The position numbers were made by a program, and so were the translations under genes. DNA of 64,000 bases, taken from NCBI GenBank assembly GCA_947650285.1, contig CANTFL010001026.1, forward strand, positions 1 to 64,000, in the 5' to 3' direction. The stretch is from Hyaloperonospora brassicae. Its lineage: Eukaryota; Oomycota; Peronosporomycetes; Peronosporales; Peronosporaceae. This document shows, in pieces, positions 23,889-34,432 of the stretch. The first letter of the stretch is position 1, and the number at the start of each line of letters is the position of its first letter. The notes under the pieces were generated by a model that searched no databases, had not been told where the DNA came from, and saw only the letters and a list, made by a program, of their open reading frames with translations.

Positions 23889-25900
23889 TTCTTAACGTCA
23901 TTATGTCGCCGGCAGTATTATGTTGCCAGCGGCGGTTTTTGATCCCCCGCCGTGGGCAGAACGACAGCTTCGGGATATTCAAAAGCAATTTCTGTGGCGG
24001 CAATCCACCAGTATAGAGGGCTCGCGCCACAAGACTAATCCTGCGCTTTTACACACGCCAGAACAAGCGGGTGGGGCGGGGCTAGCGTCCGTTATAGTGG
24101 CATGCAACACGTAAAGGGTCAAACAGGCCCTGTTATGGCTATCTCAACGAAAGGACGAGTATTTTCATGCTTGCAGGCATGGGCATTTCGCGGATCGACG
24201 TTGACATCTACAGACGAAGTGTCTCCGATTATCGAACAGAAACGTCAGCTCGCGCAAGTACGTCGTACACCTGGTAAGACGCTCCACCGTTTACTATCTC
24301 CATGGCTTGCACCGTCGTTAGCTGCCCCAGACGTCAGTCAGGAGAGGTGTACTGCGGATATTGTAGGCAGAATTACAACAGCGATTAGCTGGTCCACCCC
24401 AGACGAATGGGTCGTAGAACTTGAGCAGCCGCTCCCTCGGGCCGTTCAGCCGATGACTTCCGAAGAAGAAGCTTTTTGGCCCACATACTATTGGACAAAT
24501 AATCCGTGGATCGTGGATCATCAAGGGCCGACTCTATCAGCCAAGAAATATGACAAGATTCGGCCATGCACGATTGCGTCTCTGCGTATCCATCAAATCG
24601 GAGTTCGGAAATACTCGTTCGTCATCCCTCTGACCGGAGACATCTAGCATCAACAAGCCAAGCTGCGTCGCTGGGGAATAACGGTATTATTGGCAGCACC
24701 GGCCTTCGAGATTGGCAACACGTTTCAAGTCCAACGGTATTTGCGCTGGAGACATCCTCTGCAATGACAACATAAGTACGCTTGGGAACCAACCACAATA
24801 GGTCGCGTCAGAGGGATCAGAGTGGACGAGGGGCGCACTCGTGAGGGTATAATTCTTCTGGAGCAAGGGATTGATGGGATTCGTTGGCGGTTGGCGACGG
24901 ACAACGGTGAAACTAAACATACAGCAGCCGACTGTGAAACCTTACGACAAGGACAAGATTAGAAAGGCATTGTTTTTTACGCACATCCATGTATTCACGG
25001 ATTTCCCTGGAGCGTGGCCGATGAAGTTGCGAATGGACACGTTCTCATGGCAATCATGAAGCAACCTTTTCGCCGGTTTAAGGACCGCGCCATGCCTTAG
25101 CGTCGACCGTGCAGAAGCTTAGACTTACGGCAAACGACAGCGTGTGGCAAGCCGCAGCGTTATCACAGACGCCAGCATCAATTTGGGCCCATAACAACGA
25201 GCTCACGGAGTTTCAGGTGTGGGTTATTTATCGCGTGGCAGTACGACAACTCAATCTCTATTTCATGGGTCGTCAACGAGACGCTAGCTGTCGAAAGTTG
25301 CAGTGTTGTCGATGTATTAAAGAAACGGTGGAGCATATTTTCTGGACGTGTCCGTGTGCACAAGCTTGTTGGCAGAAGCTTATCTGTCACTGGACCGGTG
25401 AATGCTGGGAGCTCAGAAGCCTGCATCACTTCGTCGCAATTTGCGCAAGCCGGCTCACACCGGAGGTGTCACAAGTGGTGAAGGATCGAATGCGTCGGGA
25501 CCATCCTGACGAGGTGCGTATGTGGCATATACTAAGAAGTGTTGCCATTACAAGCCTCTGGACTCAACGAAACCGAGCAACGTTTCTTCAAGAGGCCGTT
25601 TCTCTCGAATGCAGCGTCTCGGACTTCTGGGGTTCCGGCTCGAGGCAGCTTAGAGCGGTTGCCAAGCGACAGTATCGACAAACTGACAACAAAATACAAA
25701 GCGCACGCCTATTGTTATGCCTTGGCGAAATAGTGAGGCAACCACGAGAGCCGTCACCTCAGGTGACAAGCCCCGAACAACCACCGGACTCGTCTGAGGA
25801 ACCGGCGTTGCTATCCAGGCTTAGGAAATATCAGACTTCATGCAAACCTGTAACGGTTAAAATAGATTCGTCTGCCTCTCTCTCTCTCTCTCTCTCTCTC
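23529..25900 (+). mobile_element. 5'-truncated L1-like LINE (LINE 2)
   Basis: Homology to an L1-type reverse transcriptase starts right after the 14-base duplication at 23515-23528 and ends in a CT run before the second copy at 25901. It is 2372 bp, much shorter than a full L1. The 5' part, with endonuclease and the first half of the polymerase, is missing. There are multiple stops and frame changes between about 23890 and 25100. Confidence 0.8.
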
Positions 25901-25948
25901 AGCGACGCCTTCATGCGTGACCAGACAGTGCTCCACCGCCACTTCTGA
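25109..25948 (+). pseudogene. LINE 2 C-terminal zinc-binding domain
   Basis: A 279-codon frame with CCRCIKETVEHIFWTCPCAQ, matching the zinc-binding domain that ends L1-like reverse transcriptases (Cys-x2-Cys, His, Cys), then LWTQRNRATF. The frame runs through the CT tract (about 25877-25900) into host DNA, so its last 16 codons are not part of the element. Confidence 0.8.
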
Positions 25949-26338
25949 TGTTGTCAGAAACTGCGTGACATGCTGCAGTCAAAACCCGTGTAATGAGTGC
26001 TTCGTCCTGCCTCAGCGGAAGCAGACGACGTGCGACATGACATATCCCATATCCACCACAGCATCCAGTGCTTCGTGTTTCTGGCCCTGTGCTCCTCCGA
26101 CTCGGCAGTTTCTTTCGATTGCTCAAGAACCAGCCATTCCGTCGCACGAGATGATCCTGGGATACCGTTGACCCGTCGCTGTCTCTCAGACTGAAACGTC
26201 GCGCTTCGCAGTATCTCCACTCGCGTGCCAGCGTCTGTCCGTCCACATGGCTCATTTGCCGACTTCACGCGTGCGCGACAAAGCGCTGGACTCAATTTGT
26301 CAATCCTCATCACTTGTGCATTCCGTTACTGCTGAAAC
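25926..26338. promoter_or_regulatory. Upstream region of the PQ-loop gene
   Basis: 413 bases between the hairpin arm and the PQ-loop ATG. At 26303-26322 the bases TCCTCATCACTTGTGCATTC resemble an oomycete initiator plus flanking box, about 25 bases before the start codon. The LINE therefore lies about 440 bases upstream of this gene. Minus-strand frames here look like shadows. Confidence 0.35.
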
Positions 26339-26716
26339 ATGGGCATCGTGTATCAAACCATCGGCATGATCGGGTCCTTTGTGATCGCCAGCTCACTGGT
26401 GCCGCAGATGATGAAGGTGTACAAGACCAGGAGCGCCGAGGACATCAGTCTCCGCTTCCAGCTGCTCTACTGTCTCGGCATTGGCCTTATTTTGGTCTAC
26501 GGCATCGGCGAGAACCTGTGGCCGATCTACATTCCTGCGTCCGTTGAGGAGGTTGCGGGGCTCGTTATGCTGGGCTTGAAATTGTACTTTGACCGCGGCG
26601 ACACGAAGTCTGGCGCCTCTGAAGCTGACGTCAAGAGCCAGCAACTCGAACTGAACGCGTCGCCCCTCACTCGACGAAGCGAGACCAAGTTCACTGACGT
26701 GGCGCCCACTGCCTGA
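26339..26716 (+). CDS. Single-PQ-loop membrane protein (SemiSWEET/MtN3-like)
   Basis: A 125-residue protein with three predicted membrane helices: about 7-27, 41-58 and 66-84. The first carries the PQ-loop signature SSLVPQMMKVYKTRSAEDIS, with the Pro-Gln pair at 22-23 and the conserved SAEDIS turn. Such single-repeat proteins (SemiSWEET size) dimerise to transport sugars or other small solutes; the substrate here is unknown. The C-terminal 40 residues are hydrophilic, rich in Ser, Thr and charged residues, and probably cytosolic. It is a single exon in a GC-rich frame. Full eukaryotic SWEETs have seven helices, so this could also be an unrelated PQ-loop family member, but no further exon is visible. 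Confidence 0.85.
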   Translation: MGIVYQTIGMIGSFVIASSLVPQMMKVYKTRSAEDISLRFQLLYCLGIGLILVYGIGENLWPIYIPASVEEVAGLVMLGLKLYFDRGDTKSGASEADVKSQQLELNASPLTRRSETKFTDVAPTA

Positions 26717-27773
26717 GCGCTGCCTATGAAGAACGCCGAAGCAAACGATTAACCTGACGGGACACTTCGAGGACTGGAAGGCGCTCGCGCTCATCGCGTA
26801 AACTTGTTGAAGATGGCGAAAGCCACGTACATGAACTTTTATTCTCTAATGTTCCCATTCGCTCGTACGCCAACAGCGGCAACGTTTTGTTTGCTCGTTC
26901 GTCTCTTTGTTGCTGCTGACGGTGACGCCAGAGTCACTGTGAGCACGACCCGTCCACGCTTGTAGCGACCGACATCGTCAGGTCTCTCGCTTCAGCTCGC
27001 AGCCTCTGTATTTTCCGGCTTGGAGCCACCAGCTCTGGTCCACCATCTACATTCGTAGCGCCACCAGAGCTCAGTTCGCACCCACCAAAGGCTCGGCACA
27101 AAACTCGTCTACAAATGGAGTCGAGACCTACAAAGGCTCACACACACACACACTCAGTGACTGCGATCGGGCGTAATCTGGTAGCCACCGTCACCGCCGC
27201 AATGCCGACATCCATTGCCAGTGTGCTGCCTCTGCTGCTCTGCAGCGACGCAAATGCACGAGATCAGCCTCGAAAAAAAACGTTATACCCGTTCAAAAGA
27301 GCGTGCGGCGACAGCGTTGCTGCCTACTTTGCTACAACCCGCCAGAGCTGCTCTATCGAACAAGTTGCAACGTGTGGTCGCTGAGGAACTCGCTGCTCGC
27401 TAGCAGCCACAATAGAAGTAATCGATAGTGCCAGGAGCTCACAAAGCGACACAGTCGGCACTAATGCAATTCACCGATCCTCTTCGTTGTTAAGGTCGTG
27501 GCGTTTCTTGCGCTAATGGTCTTAACGATACTGTAACGCCCAACGGCGACTCGTGCGCCTCAGGGCCTGACTTCCAATACACAGTGTCAGTTACAGTGAG
27601 TCGAGAGAGGACCACGTAGTCAAAGGAAGGGGAAACGTCTGATGCATTTGACTCGCTGAAATACACGTGCTATCCGTTTTTTTGCCAATGAGCGTTCGGC
27701 TTGCAGTTAGAGCGGTTGCCAACCAGGAACGCCAACAAAGTCGCTGCTGTAGCTCTGCTGCGAACGTCACGAG
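26717..27773. other. Intergenic region between PQ-loop and CCCH genes
   Basis: About 1.06 kb, holding the PQ-loop 3' UTR and the upstream region of the CCCH gene. It has a short CA run near 27138-27152. The small frames at 27115-27403 overlap one another in different frames and carry no motif; I do not regard them as genes. Confidence 0.5.
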
Positions 27774-29254
27774 ATGCCGCCAAAGAAGAACGCCGGGTCG
27801 GGACCTTCGAAGAAATCTGCCGTGAAGCAGAAAGAGAAAGTGCTGGAGAACAAGACGTTCGGCCTGAAGAACAAGAAGAAGAGCAAGAATGTGCAAAAGT
27901 ACATCCAGGAGGTCACGAAGCAGGTTGTGGGCGGTACCACACGTGCTGACCGCATGAAGGAGCAGGAGGCCAAGCGAAAAAAAGATGCAAAGGCCGAGCA
28001 GGAAAACCTCAAGAGTCTGTTTGCGGCCTCCATTCGGCAGCCTGCGGTAGGTCTTGGCTGCTCTGATCGCCATTGTCTTCGTTGCACTGCTGCGAGACTC
28101 ACCTTGTAATTGACTCTGCTGCTCAGCTTCCTCCTGGAACCGACCCAAAGTCGGTGCTCTGTGCGTTTTTCAAGGCTGGTGTCTGCACGAAGGTAGTAGG
28201 CTTGTGATCGTGTCGAAACGATCGAAGAGGTGCAGTGATGTTCTGATAGACGTGGCTTCTTTTGTGCTATTGTTGCAACAGGGCGTCCGTTGCAAGTTCT
28301 CGCACGACTTGATGGTGGGCAAGAAAGCTGCTAAAATCGATTTGTACACGGACAACCGTACCGAGAAAGAAGCAGGTACTGCGACTGCTGCATCACTAGT
28401 TTCCATCGATGCCGGTTGATATGCAAACTGATGCTGTGTTCGACGTGTGCAATCCGTGTCACATGTTTACCAGATCAAATTGACACATGGGACCAAGAAA
28501 AACTGGAAGAAGTGGTCAACGAGAAGCACCATGAGAAGAACTCGAAGCAGACGGAAATCGTGTGCAAGCATTTTCTGGATGCGATTGAAAAGTCGTTGTA
28601 CGGGTGGTTCTGGGTGTGTCCGAACGGAGGCACTTCTTGCAAGTAGGTTCAATCGGCGCCGCACGTTTGCCATTCGCATAATGACTCGTGCGCTGGATTA
28701 ACTGTTGTTTGGTACATTGCGAAGGTACCGCCACGCACTTCCTGCTGGGTACGTGTTCAAATCGAAGAAGGATCGTGAGCTGGAGAAGAGCAACAAGGTG
28801 GTGGAAGTCTCGATTGAAGAAATAATTGAGCAGCAGCGTGCCACGTTGGGCCCCAATGGAGGCACTCCTGTCACAGCAGAGTCGCTTGCGAAGTGGAAGG
28901 CGGATAAGCAGGCGCGCAAGAAGACCGAGGAAGCAAAGCGACTGAAAGAGCAAGCCAAGCGGACTGGCGGTCGCGGCATCAGTACGTCTACGATTGCCTT
29001 GGGCTGTGCAACCGTAGCAGCTTTGCTAACCTCGTTCCTTCCCGTCTTCTCTTGCAGTGAGTGGTCGTGCGTTGTTTACCTACGACCCGACTTTGTTCCG
29101 CGACGATGCAGATGCAGATGACGAGGCGTACTCGGTCCACAGCGAGGGAGAACACGATAGCGACGATGTGCCTGTTGTTGACGCGGCAGCAGCAGTGATG
29201 GACAAGAGCCTGTATTTGCAAGACGAGGACGACCTCGACTCGCTGAAGAAGTGA
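27774..29254 (+). CDS. CCCH zinc-finger protein, ZC3H15/DFRP1/Tma46-like
   Basis: Six exons (27774-28046, 28127-28192, 28282-28375, 28474-28642, 28725-28981, 29058-29254) join in phase to about 351 residues. The start [22 protein letters not shown] and the Lys-rich N-terminus are typical of this family. The first CCCH finger is built across the exon 2/3 junction (CAFFKAGVC, then CKFSH). The second lies across exon 4/5 ([10 protein letters not shown], then CPNGGTSC and YRH). [13 protein letters not shown] segment and an acidic C-terminus, with [11 protein letters not shown] in place of the family's GRELF-type motif, complete the match. Known members bind and stabilise the GTPase DRG1 and associate with ribosomes. 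All introns are short (76-98 bp) with GT-AG ends. Confidence 0.9.
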
Positions 29255-29525
29255 GCAGACGACTGTCACGTACGGCGAGTCGGCAGCTCGGGTGGCACTA
29301 TATCTGTACAAAGCGCTCTGCTGCTTTGGGTGACCGGATGTGGCGTGTTTCTCGTGCACGTACCAAAGGACACCACTATCGCTCACACGACTGCAGGAGC
29401 TGCAGCTCTCAAGTTGCTCTGTAGCGGGCCACGAAACATTTAGACGTGAGTCGAAAAGCGAAACAATTGATGGAAACGTTACGTCTCGAGTTAGATATCC
29501 CCTTTCAGCAGCGCCCGTGGGCGAT
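29255..29525. other. Convergent intergenic spacer
   Basis: 271 bases between the stop of the CCCH gene (plus strand) and the stop of the coiled-coil gene (minus strand). It presumably holds both 3' UTRs. Nothing else was seen. Confidence 0.5.
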
Positions 29526-30170
29526 TCACTGCATCATCTCGTCGTCCTCCTCGCAGTCGCGCTCGTCTTGCTCTGGACGTTGTCCACGTGCGTCCTGAGG
29601 CCCCTCGCCGAACGTCAGGATCGTGGAACTGGCGTTCTTGAGTCGGTCGACCATGCGCTGCGCCCGCTGCAGCATAGCAGTACCAGTCACGGGTTAAGAC
29701 CGCATCACGCCACGTCCATTCGACTTATGCACACACAACAGCAACGCACGTCTTCTTGCATGCGGTGCAGCTCGTCCATTCCGGCCTGAATCATCGCCGC
29801 GTCGGTCTCCAGCTGCCTGCACTCGAGTTAGTCGTCTGTCCCATTCTAAAACACGCACGACAGCTGCGGCACGAGACACGCACCGGTGCGTCGTCAGCAG
29901 GTGCTCGAGCGTGTTCGTCAGCTGCACATAGTCGTCGCACACAATCGCACGTTAGGTTTCTTCCTCTTGTTCTATCATTGCTAATGACTAACGGCTCACC
30001 TGTTGGGCCATCGCCTCCAAGTTGACCGCATCCTGCGCGTCGTCGACGGCGTCCGTCGACTGCGCTTCGTGCTCTTCGTCGGTCTCGTGCGTCATCTGCA
30101 ACAGCCGACTGTCCTCCACGTCGTCCTCCTGACTCTCCATCAAGCGCGCTCTTCTTCGTGTTACGGGCAT
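29526..30170 (-). CDS. Small acidic coiled-coil protein, function unknown
   Basis: Minus-strand exons 30170-30000, 29921-29884, 29816-29750 and 29666-29526 join in phase to 138 residues. The three introns (67-83 bp) have GT donors and AG acceptors, with CTAAC- or TTAAC-type branch sites visible in the first and last. The N-terminal 57 residues are charged, with a basic start MPVTRRRARL and then many Asp and Glu. Residues about 58-118 form a likely helix or coiled coil (LTNTLEHLLTTHR, then DAAMIQAGMDELHRMQED, then QRMVDRLKNASS). The tail is very acidic and ends EEDDEMMQ. I do not recognise the family. The heptad pattern is reminiscent of small tethering-complex subunits, but this is only a resemblance. 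It is divergent from STT3, 160 bases away, and convergent with the CCCH gene. Confidence 0.65.
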
Positions 30171-30329
30171 CGGGCGCTCGACTTCTTGGCTCTTCTCACG
30201 GAAACGGCAACTTGCACAGTGCGGACCGGAATGCACGTCACTTCAACCACGACGAGGTGGAGGTGACACGAATGTCGCTCGAAGCCTTCTCCGCCCACTT
30301 GCACGTCCATCAGGCGACCGACCACTCAC
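30171..30329. promoter_or_regulatory. Divergent promoter shared by the coiled-coil gene and STT3
   Basis: Only 159 bases separate the two start codons, so both promoters and 5' UTRs must lie here or overlap the genes. No clear initiator consensus was found. Co-regulation is possible but not shown. Confidence 0.5.
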
Positions 30330-32784
30330 ATGCCGCCGCTCGTGTCGTGGGGACTGCTGGCGGTCATTTGCGCGCTGAGCGTCGCCGTCCGCCTGTTTCC
30401 AGTCATTCGATGGGGGAGCGTACGTACCGTTCTCGTAGATCTCGTCTGCGTCATCTCACTGCACTGACGTACCGATGTCGTTGCCCCTTTGTTCGCAGGT
30501 GATTCATGAATTCGACCCGCAGTTTAACTTCCGCGTGACCAAATTCCTCGCTCAGTACGGCGTCTACGAGCTCTTGAACTGGTTCGACGACCGCGCGTGG
30601 TACCCCTTAGGACGTGTGGTAGGCGCGACAGTGTATCCCGGCCTCATGGCCGGTGCTGTGGCGCTCCAGTGGCTCTTGAGCCTCGTCTTGCGGTGCCCGA
30701 TCTCGATCCGCGACGCCTGTGTCTTTTTTGCACCAGTGCTCGCAGCGTTCGCTTGTGTGGCGCAGTACCTCCTGACGCTGGAGGTCACAGGGAACGTCTC
30801 GACGGCGCTGCTGGCGGCCATGCTACTGGCCGTTTCGCCCGCGTACATCTCCCGGTCCACTGCCGGCTCGTTTGACAACGAAGGCATTGCCATCTTCCTC
30901 TTGATCTTTACCTTCTACTTGTGGGCAAAGGCTGTCAAGACGGGATCGATGCTACGGGCGGCGCTGGCTGCGGGTGCGTGTGTTGCCATGGCGATGGCAT
31001 GGGGCGGATACGTGTTTGTCATCAATCTCGTCCCGATTCACGTGCTCGTGTTGCTGTTGGCGGGCAAGTACTCGGCCAAGGTGTATGTGGCGTACTCGAC
31101 GTTTCACGTCCTTGCAACGCTCGGCGCGATGCAGGTGCCGTTCATTGGGTTCAATGCAGTGCTCAAGGGCGAGAATGCTGGTTCCCACGGCGTTTTCGCG
31201 CTTCTGCAAGGTCAGTTGGATGTCCGCAAACGGAGGCTGCTGACATTTGTTCTGCTCGGTCCCTGTGTTATTCGGTGGTAACTGATGCTACATTGTGGCT
31301 TTGTTCTTGTTGGTATTGGATTCAGTCTATGCTTTCATGCAATGGCTATCGGCACAGCTCTCGAGCCACCACTATTTGCAGCTCCGTCAACTCTGCTGGA
31401 GAACTGGTGCAGTCATTCTCGGTAGCGGTTTGCTGCTCGTTTTCCTGCTGGGAAAGCTTCAATGGAGCGGACGCAGTTTGACGCTGCTGGATCCAACGTA
31501 TGCGTCAAGGTACATCCCGATCATTGCGTCAGTGGGAGAACACCAGCCGACTGTATGGTCTGCATTCTACTTCTCTCTCGGGCCAGCAATGCTGTTCATT
31601 CCTCTGGGACTATTCTACACCTTTCAAAAGCTGGACGCCGCGTCCATCTTTATGATCGTCTACAGCACATTTGCCTTCTACTTTTCGGGCATAATGGTTC
31701 GATTGTTGCTCACTTTGGCCCCAGCAGCGTGCTACCTTTCGGCGGTCGGGATGTCAGAGTTCGTGCATCGAGTCATCGCGATCACACGTGAAGAAGAAAC
31801 AGGTGAAGTAGAAGTGTGTCGAACAAAATCGACAAAAGGGGCGCCAAGTAGCAAAGCTGCAGACGACGGAGAGCGGGAATACGAAAATGGGCATACCGAA
31901 GACGTTCTTTCGGCAGTCGGCACTAAGCTGCGCTTCCGATCGGACGCAGAGGTTGCTAGCAAAAAGCACACGGCTCCGAGGGCGCTCCTCCTGCTAACTT
32001 TCGCTTGTGGGGTACGTAGCCTTGCATGCTTGATGATGTATGTCAGCAAAACTCACGATTGTTGTCACAGCTCCTCCTCGTGATTCACGTTCGTCATTCA
32101 TTCAAAATCGCCATGAAGGTGTACTCATCAACATCACTTGTGTTCGAAAAAGTAAACACGACTACGATGGAAAAGGACGTCCACGACGACTATCGTGAAG
32201 CATTTGCCTGGCTGCGTCACAATACTCCGGAAAGTGCCAAGATTCTCAGCTGGTGGGACTACGGCTACCAGATCACCACACTGGCCAACCGTACGGTACT
32301 AGTTGACAACAACACGTGGAACAACACGCACATTGCTACCGTTGGCCGTGTATTCACCTCGCGAGAAGAAGACGCTGTGCCGATCTTACAAAGCCTCGAT
32401 GTCGACTACGTGTTCGTGCAGTTTGGAGGTAAAATCGGCCTGCCTGGTGACGATCTCAATAAGTTGCCCTGGATCGTCAAGATCTCGGAGGGAGTGTTTC
32501 CTGACGACGTGATTGAGTCCGAGTTTCAAGTGAACGGACGATACGTTTTTCACGAAAATGCGACCCTCGCAATGACGGAGAGTGTTCTATACAAGCTCAG
32601 TTACTTCGAGTTCAGCCAAGTACAGAGCTCAGTTGGTACAGAGGGCAACGAATCCGCATATGGTTGGGATCTGAATCGGCGAGTGAGAATATCGGAGCGC
32701 GATATTGACTTGCGCCATTTTGAGCACGTGTTTACGTCAGACGCATGGATTGTCCGAATTTACCGGGTCAAGTCGATTTGGTAG
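30330..32784 (+). CDS. STT3: Oligosaccharyltransferase catalytic subunit STT3
   Basis: Four exons (30330-30419, 30499-31210, 31326-32011, 32071-32784) join in phase to about 733 residues, the usual length. STT3 is the ER-membrane enzyme that moves the dolichol-linked glycan to Asn in N-x-S/T sequons. Visible motifs: SVIHEFDPQFNFR (first metal-binding Asp, about residue 36); FDNEGIAIF in the second luminal region; a multi-span membrane core; SVGEHQP at about 336-342, where the common form is SVSEHQP; and WWDYG at about 557-561, the sequon-recognition motif. The NNTWNNT sequons after it are conserved in STT3 proteins. Introns are 60-115 bp. An acidic loop at about 425-495 is rich in Lys, Glu and Ser. 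The start fits the family: a short cytosolic end, then the first helix. Confidence 0.93.
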
Positions 32785-33305
32785 ACTGCGTCTTCGATGT
32801 CGACTCGACGGCGAATGATGGACTACGTCCCACCTGCTACGCACGGCCAAAGCAGTGGGAATGTACAGCGATTGTACTGGCAAAAGTCATTACAAAGCAG
32901 TTCTGATTTTGCTAAAAGCTTAGTAACAAGTTCGGCACAAAGGACCAAAACCGCTCATATACGAGAGCGCGGAGAAGAGCAGGATGGCGTGCGTGCAAGT
33001 ACTGAAGAATCCCGTCGCCACGCTGCTTCTCCCAGCAACTCCCGTCAGCTACTTACTCATTCCTGACTCAACCAGATGGAATCTACGCTTTCTGTCGTGT
33101 CTCACATTTCCAGTTTGAACAACGCAAGGCAGCCCCGGTCTACCATTGCCGCTTCTCGTCTGCTCTCAACCCTACCGGCTGCTTGCAGTACAGCAGCCAA
33201 AACACTTCTAGCTGCGTCATACCGCACCGACTCATACTTGCCAGCGATACCAGCTGCCGAACGAGGCGCAATCGCGCTCATCAGCGTGGCTTGTGTATAC
33301 AACGC
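32785..33305. other. Convergent spacer between STT3 and the kinase
   Basis: 521 bases holding two 3' UTRs. The short frames at 32797-33302 have no motif and lie opposite each other; I do not call them. Confidence 0.5.
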
Positions 33306-34379
33306 CTATGACGTCGACTGGAGCTGTGCGCGCGCATCTTTCAGCATCTGCACAGCCGATTCGCTATCCGGACGGAGTGCCGGGTCGAACTGCAGGCACG
33401 CGCGTGCGATACGCAGGATAACGTCGGGGCAGTCTGGCGCAAAGCTTGGTCGGAGCTCGCCCTTGGCTACCTTGATCACAATGGCCATGTCCGGCGCACC
33501 GCTCGCGCCTGTTCTGCTGCTCTTTTCCTCGAAGGGGATCTCGCGCGTGTCGAGCTCGCTCAGCACCACACCAAACGAGTACACGTCGGCCTGCTCGCTG
33601 TAGTTGTCGCCCAGCATCACCTCGGGGGCCGTCCAGCGGACGGTGCCCACACCGGCCGTCAGCGTCTCCTCGTACGAGCGGTTTCGACTGAGGCCAAAGT
33701 CGCTCAACTTGGCCACCATGTCCGAGTTCAGCAGCACGTTGCGTGACTTGAGGTCGCGGTGAATGACCTTCGGCGAGCGCGAGTGCATGTACGCAAGAGC
33801 CTCAGCAATGTCAATGGCGATGGAGATCTTTTCCCTCTGCCAGCTGAGCTCGACCTTGCGGGTCTCGAGCAGTGTACGGACGTCGCCGCCGTCCATGTAC
33901 TCCGACACGCCGCCCAGATCCTTCTTGTTGGTCCACGTGCAGCCAATGAAGCGGACAATCTTCGGGTGCGTCAGTCTCGACATGGTCTCAATCTCGCGCG
34001 CAAAGGAGATCGCCTCGTCTTCGCCGTCAATCATGCGCTTCACGGCCACGGGGTGGCCGTGGTAGTGGCCGAGCCACACGACGCCGAAAGCGCCGCTCGA
34101 GACCTTGCGGGTCAGCAGCACTTCGCTCTCTTCCAGTCGGAACTGGACGAGCTCGGGAAAGCACTTGTCCGAGGCCGCGCGGCTGCTACTGACAGTCGAC
34201 GCGCCTGCGGTCGAGCGCGGATTGCGAGTCGTGGACTGCGTGGACGGGCGGCGCGGCGGCTGGCCCGAGAAGCCGCCGTTGTCCATCGTGTGCGTGAGAC
34301 CTGTGTAGTTGGGCTCGTTGTATCGCGCTGTGCTGGGAGGCTGCGCACTGTTCTTCGGCTTGCTGTTCATGCACCCCAT
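33306..34379 (-). CDS. TKL-type protein kinase with N-terminal acylation signal
   Basis: A single exon of 357 residues starting at the ATG at 34379; the open frame runs further only through a GTG. The N-terminus MGCMNSK fits N-myristoylation at Gly2 plus palmitoylation at Cys3, implying membrane attachment. Residues about 10-70 are a Ser/Thr/Pro-rich linker. The kinase domain spans about 84-352: glycine loop VSSGAFGVV (the first Gly is Ser), VAVKRM with the ATP Lys at about 114, Glu at about 129, HRDLKSRN at 207-214, DFG at 227-229, GTVRWTAPE closing the activation segment, then DVYSFGVV. HRDLKSRN with GTVRWTAPE is typical of the tyrosine-kinase-like group, which is expanded in oomycetes; specificity is probably Ser/Thr. 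It converges on STT3. All catalytic residues are present. Confidence 0.9.
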   Translation of the reverse strand: MGCMNSKPKNSAQPPSTARYNEPNYTGLTHTMDNGGFSGQPPRRPSTQSTTRNPRSTAGASTVSSSRAASDKCFPELVQFRLEESEVLLTRKVSSGAFGVVWLGHYHGHPVAVKRMIDGEDEAISFAREIETMSRLTHPKIVRFIGCTWTNKKDLGGVSEYMDGGDVRTLLETRKVELSWQREKISIAIDIAEALAYMHSRSPKVIHRDLKSRNVLLNSDMVAKLSDFGLSRNRSYEETLTAGVGTVRWTAPEVMLGDNYSEQADVYSFGVVLSELDTREIPFEEKSSRTGASGAPDMAIVIKVAKGELRPSFAPDCPDVILRIARACLQFDPALRPDSESAVQMLKDARAQLQSTS

Positions 34380-34387
34380 TGTGGCTG

Positions 34388-34390
<3 letters not shown>

Positions 34391-34432
<42 letters not shown>
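34391..34432 (-). repeat. GA-rich tract in the kinase 5' leader
   Basis: A CT run on the plus strand (GA on the kinase strand) of about 42 bases with two G interruptions, ending 11 bases before the kinase ATG. It is probably in the 5' UTR or core promoter, where GA tracts can exclude nucleosomes. Its length may vary between strains. Confidence 0.7.

Larger units (their letters stand above)
23477..25925. repeat. 25-bp perfect inverted repeat split by a LINE
   Basis: Bases 23477-23501 are the exact reverse complement of 25901-25925. The first 14 bases of the right arm, AGCGACGCCTTCAT, also occur at 23515-23528. This is the pattern left when LINE 2 inserted into the right arm of an existing hairpin and duplicated 14 bases. 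The original site would have been a 25-bp stem with a 13-base loop. Confidence 0.8.

Noticed and set aside
30564..30893. 109-codon minus-strand frame inside STT3
   Set aside because: It lies opposite the membrane-spanning exon of STT3 and has the composition of an antisense shadow.
34380..34391. Longer kinase start
   Set aside because: The codon at 34391 is GTG, not ATG, and starting there would bury the MGC acylation signal.
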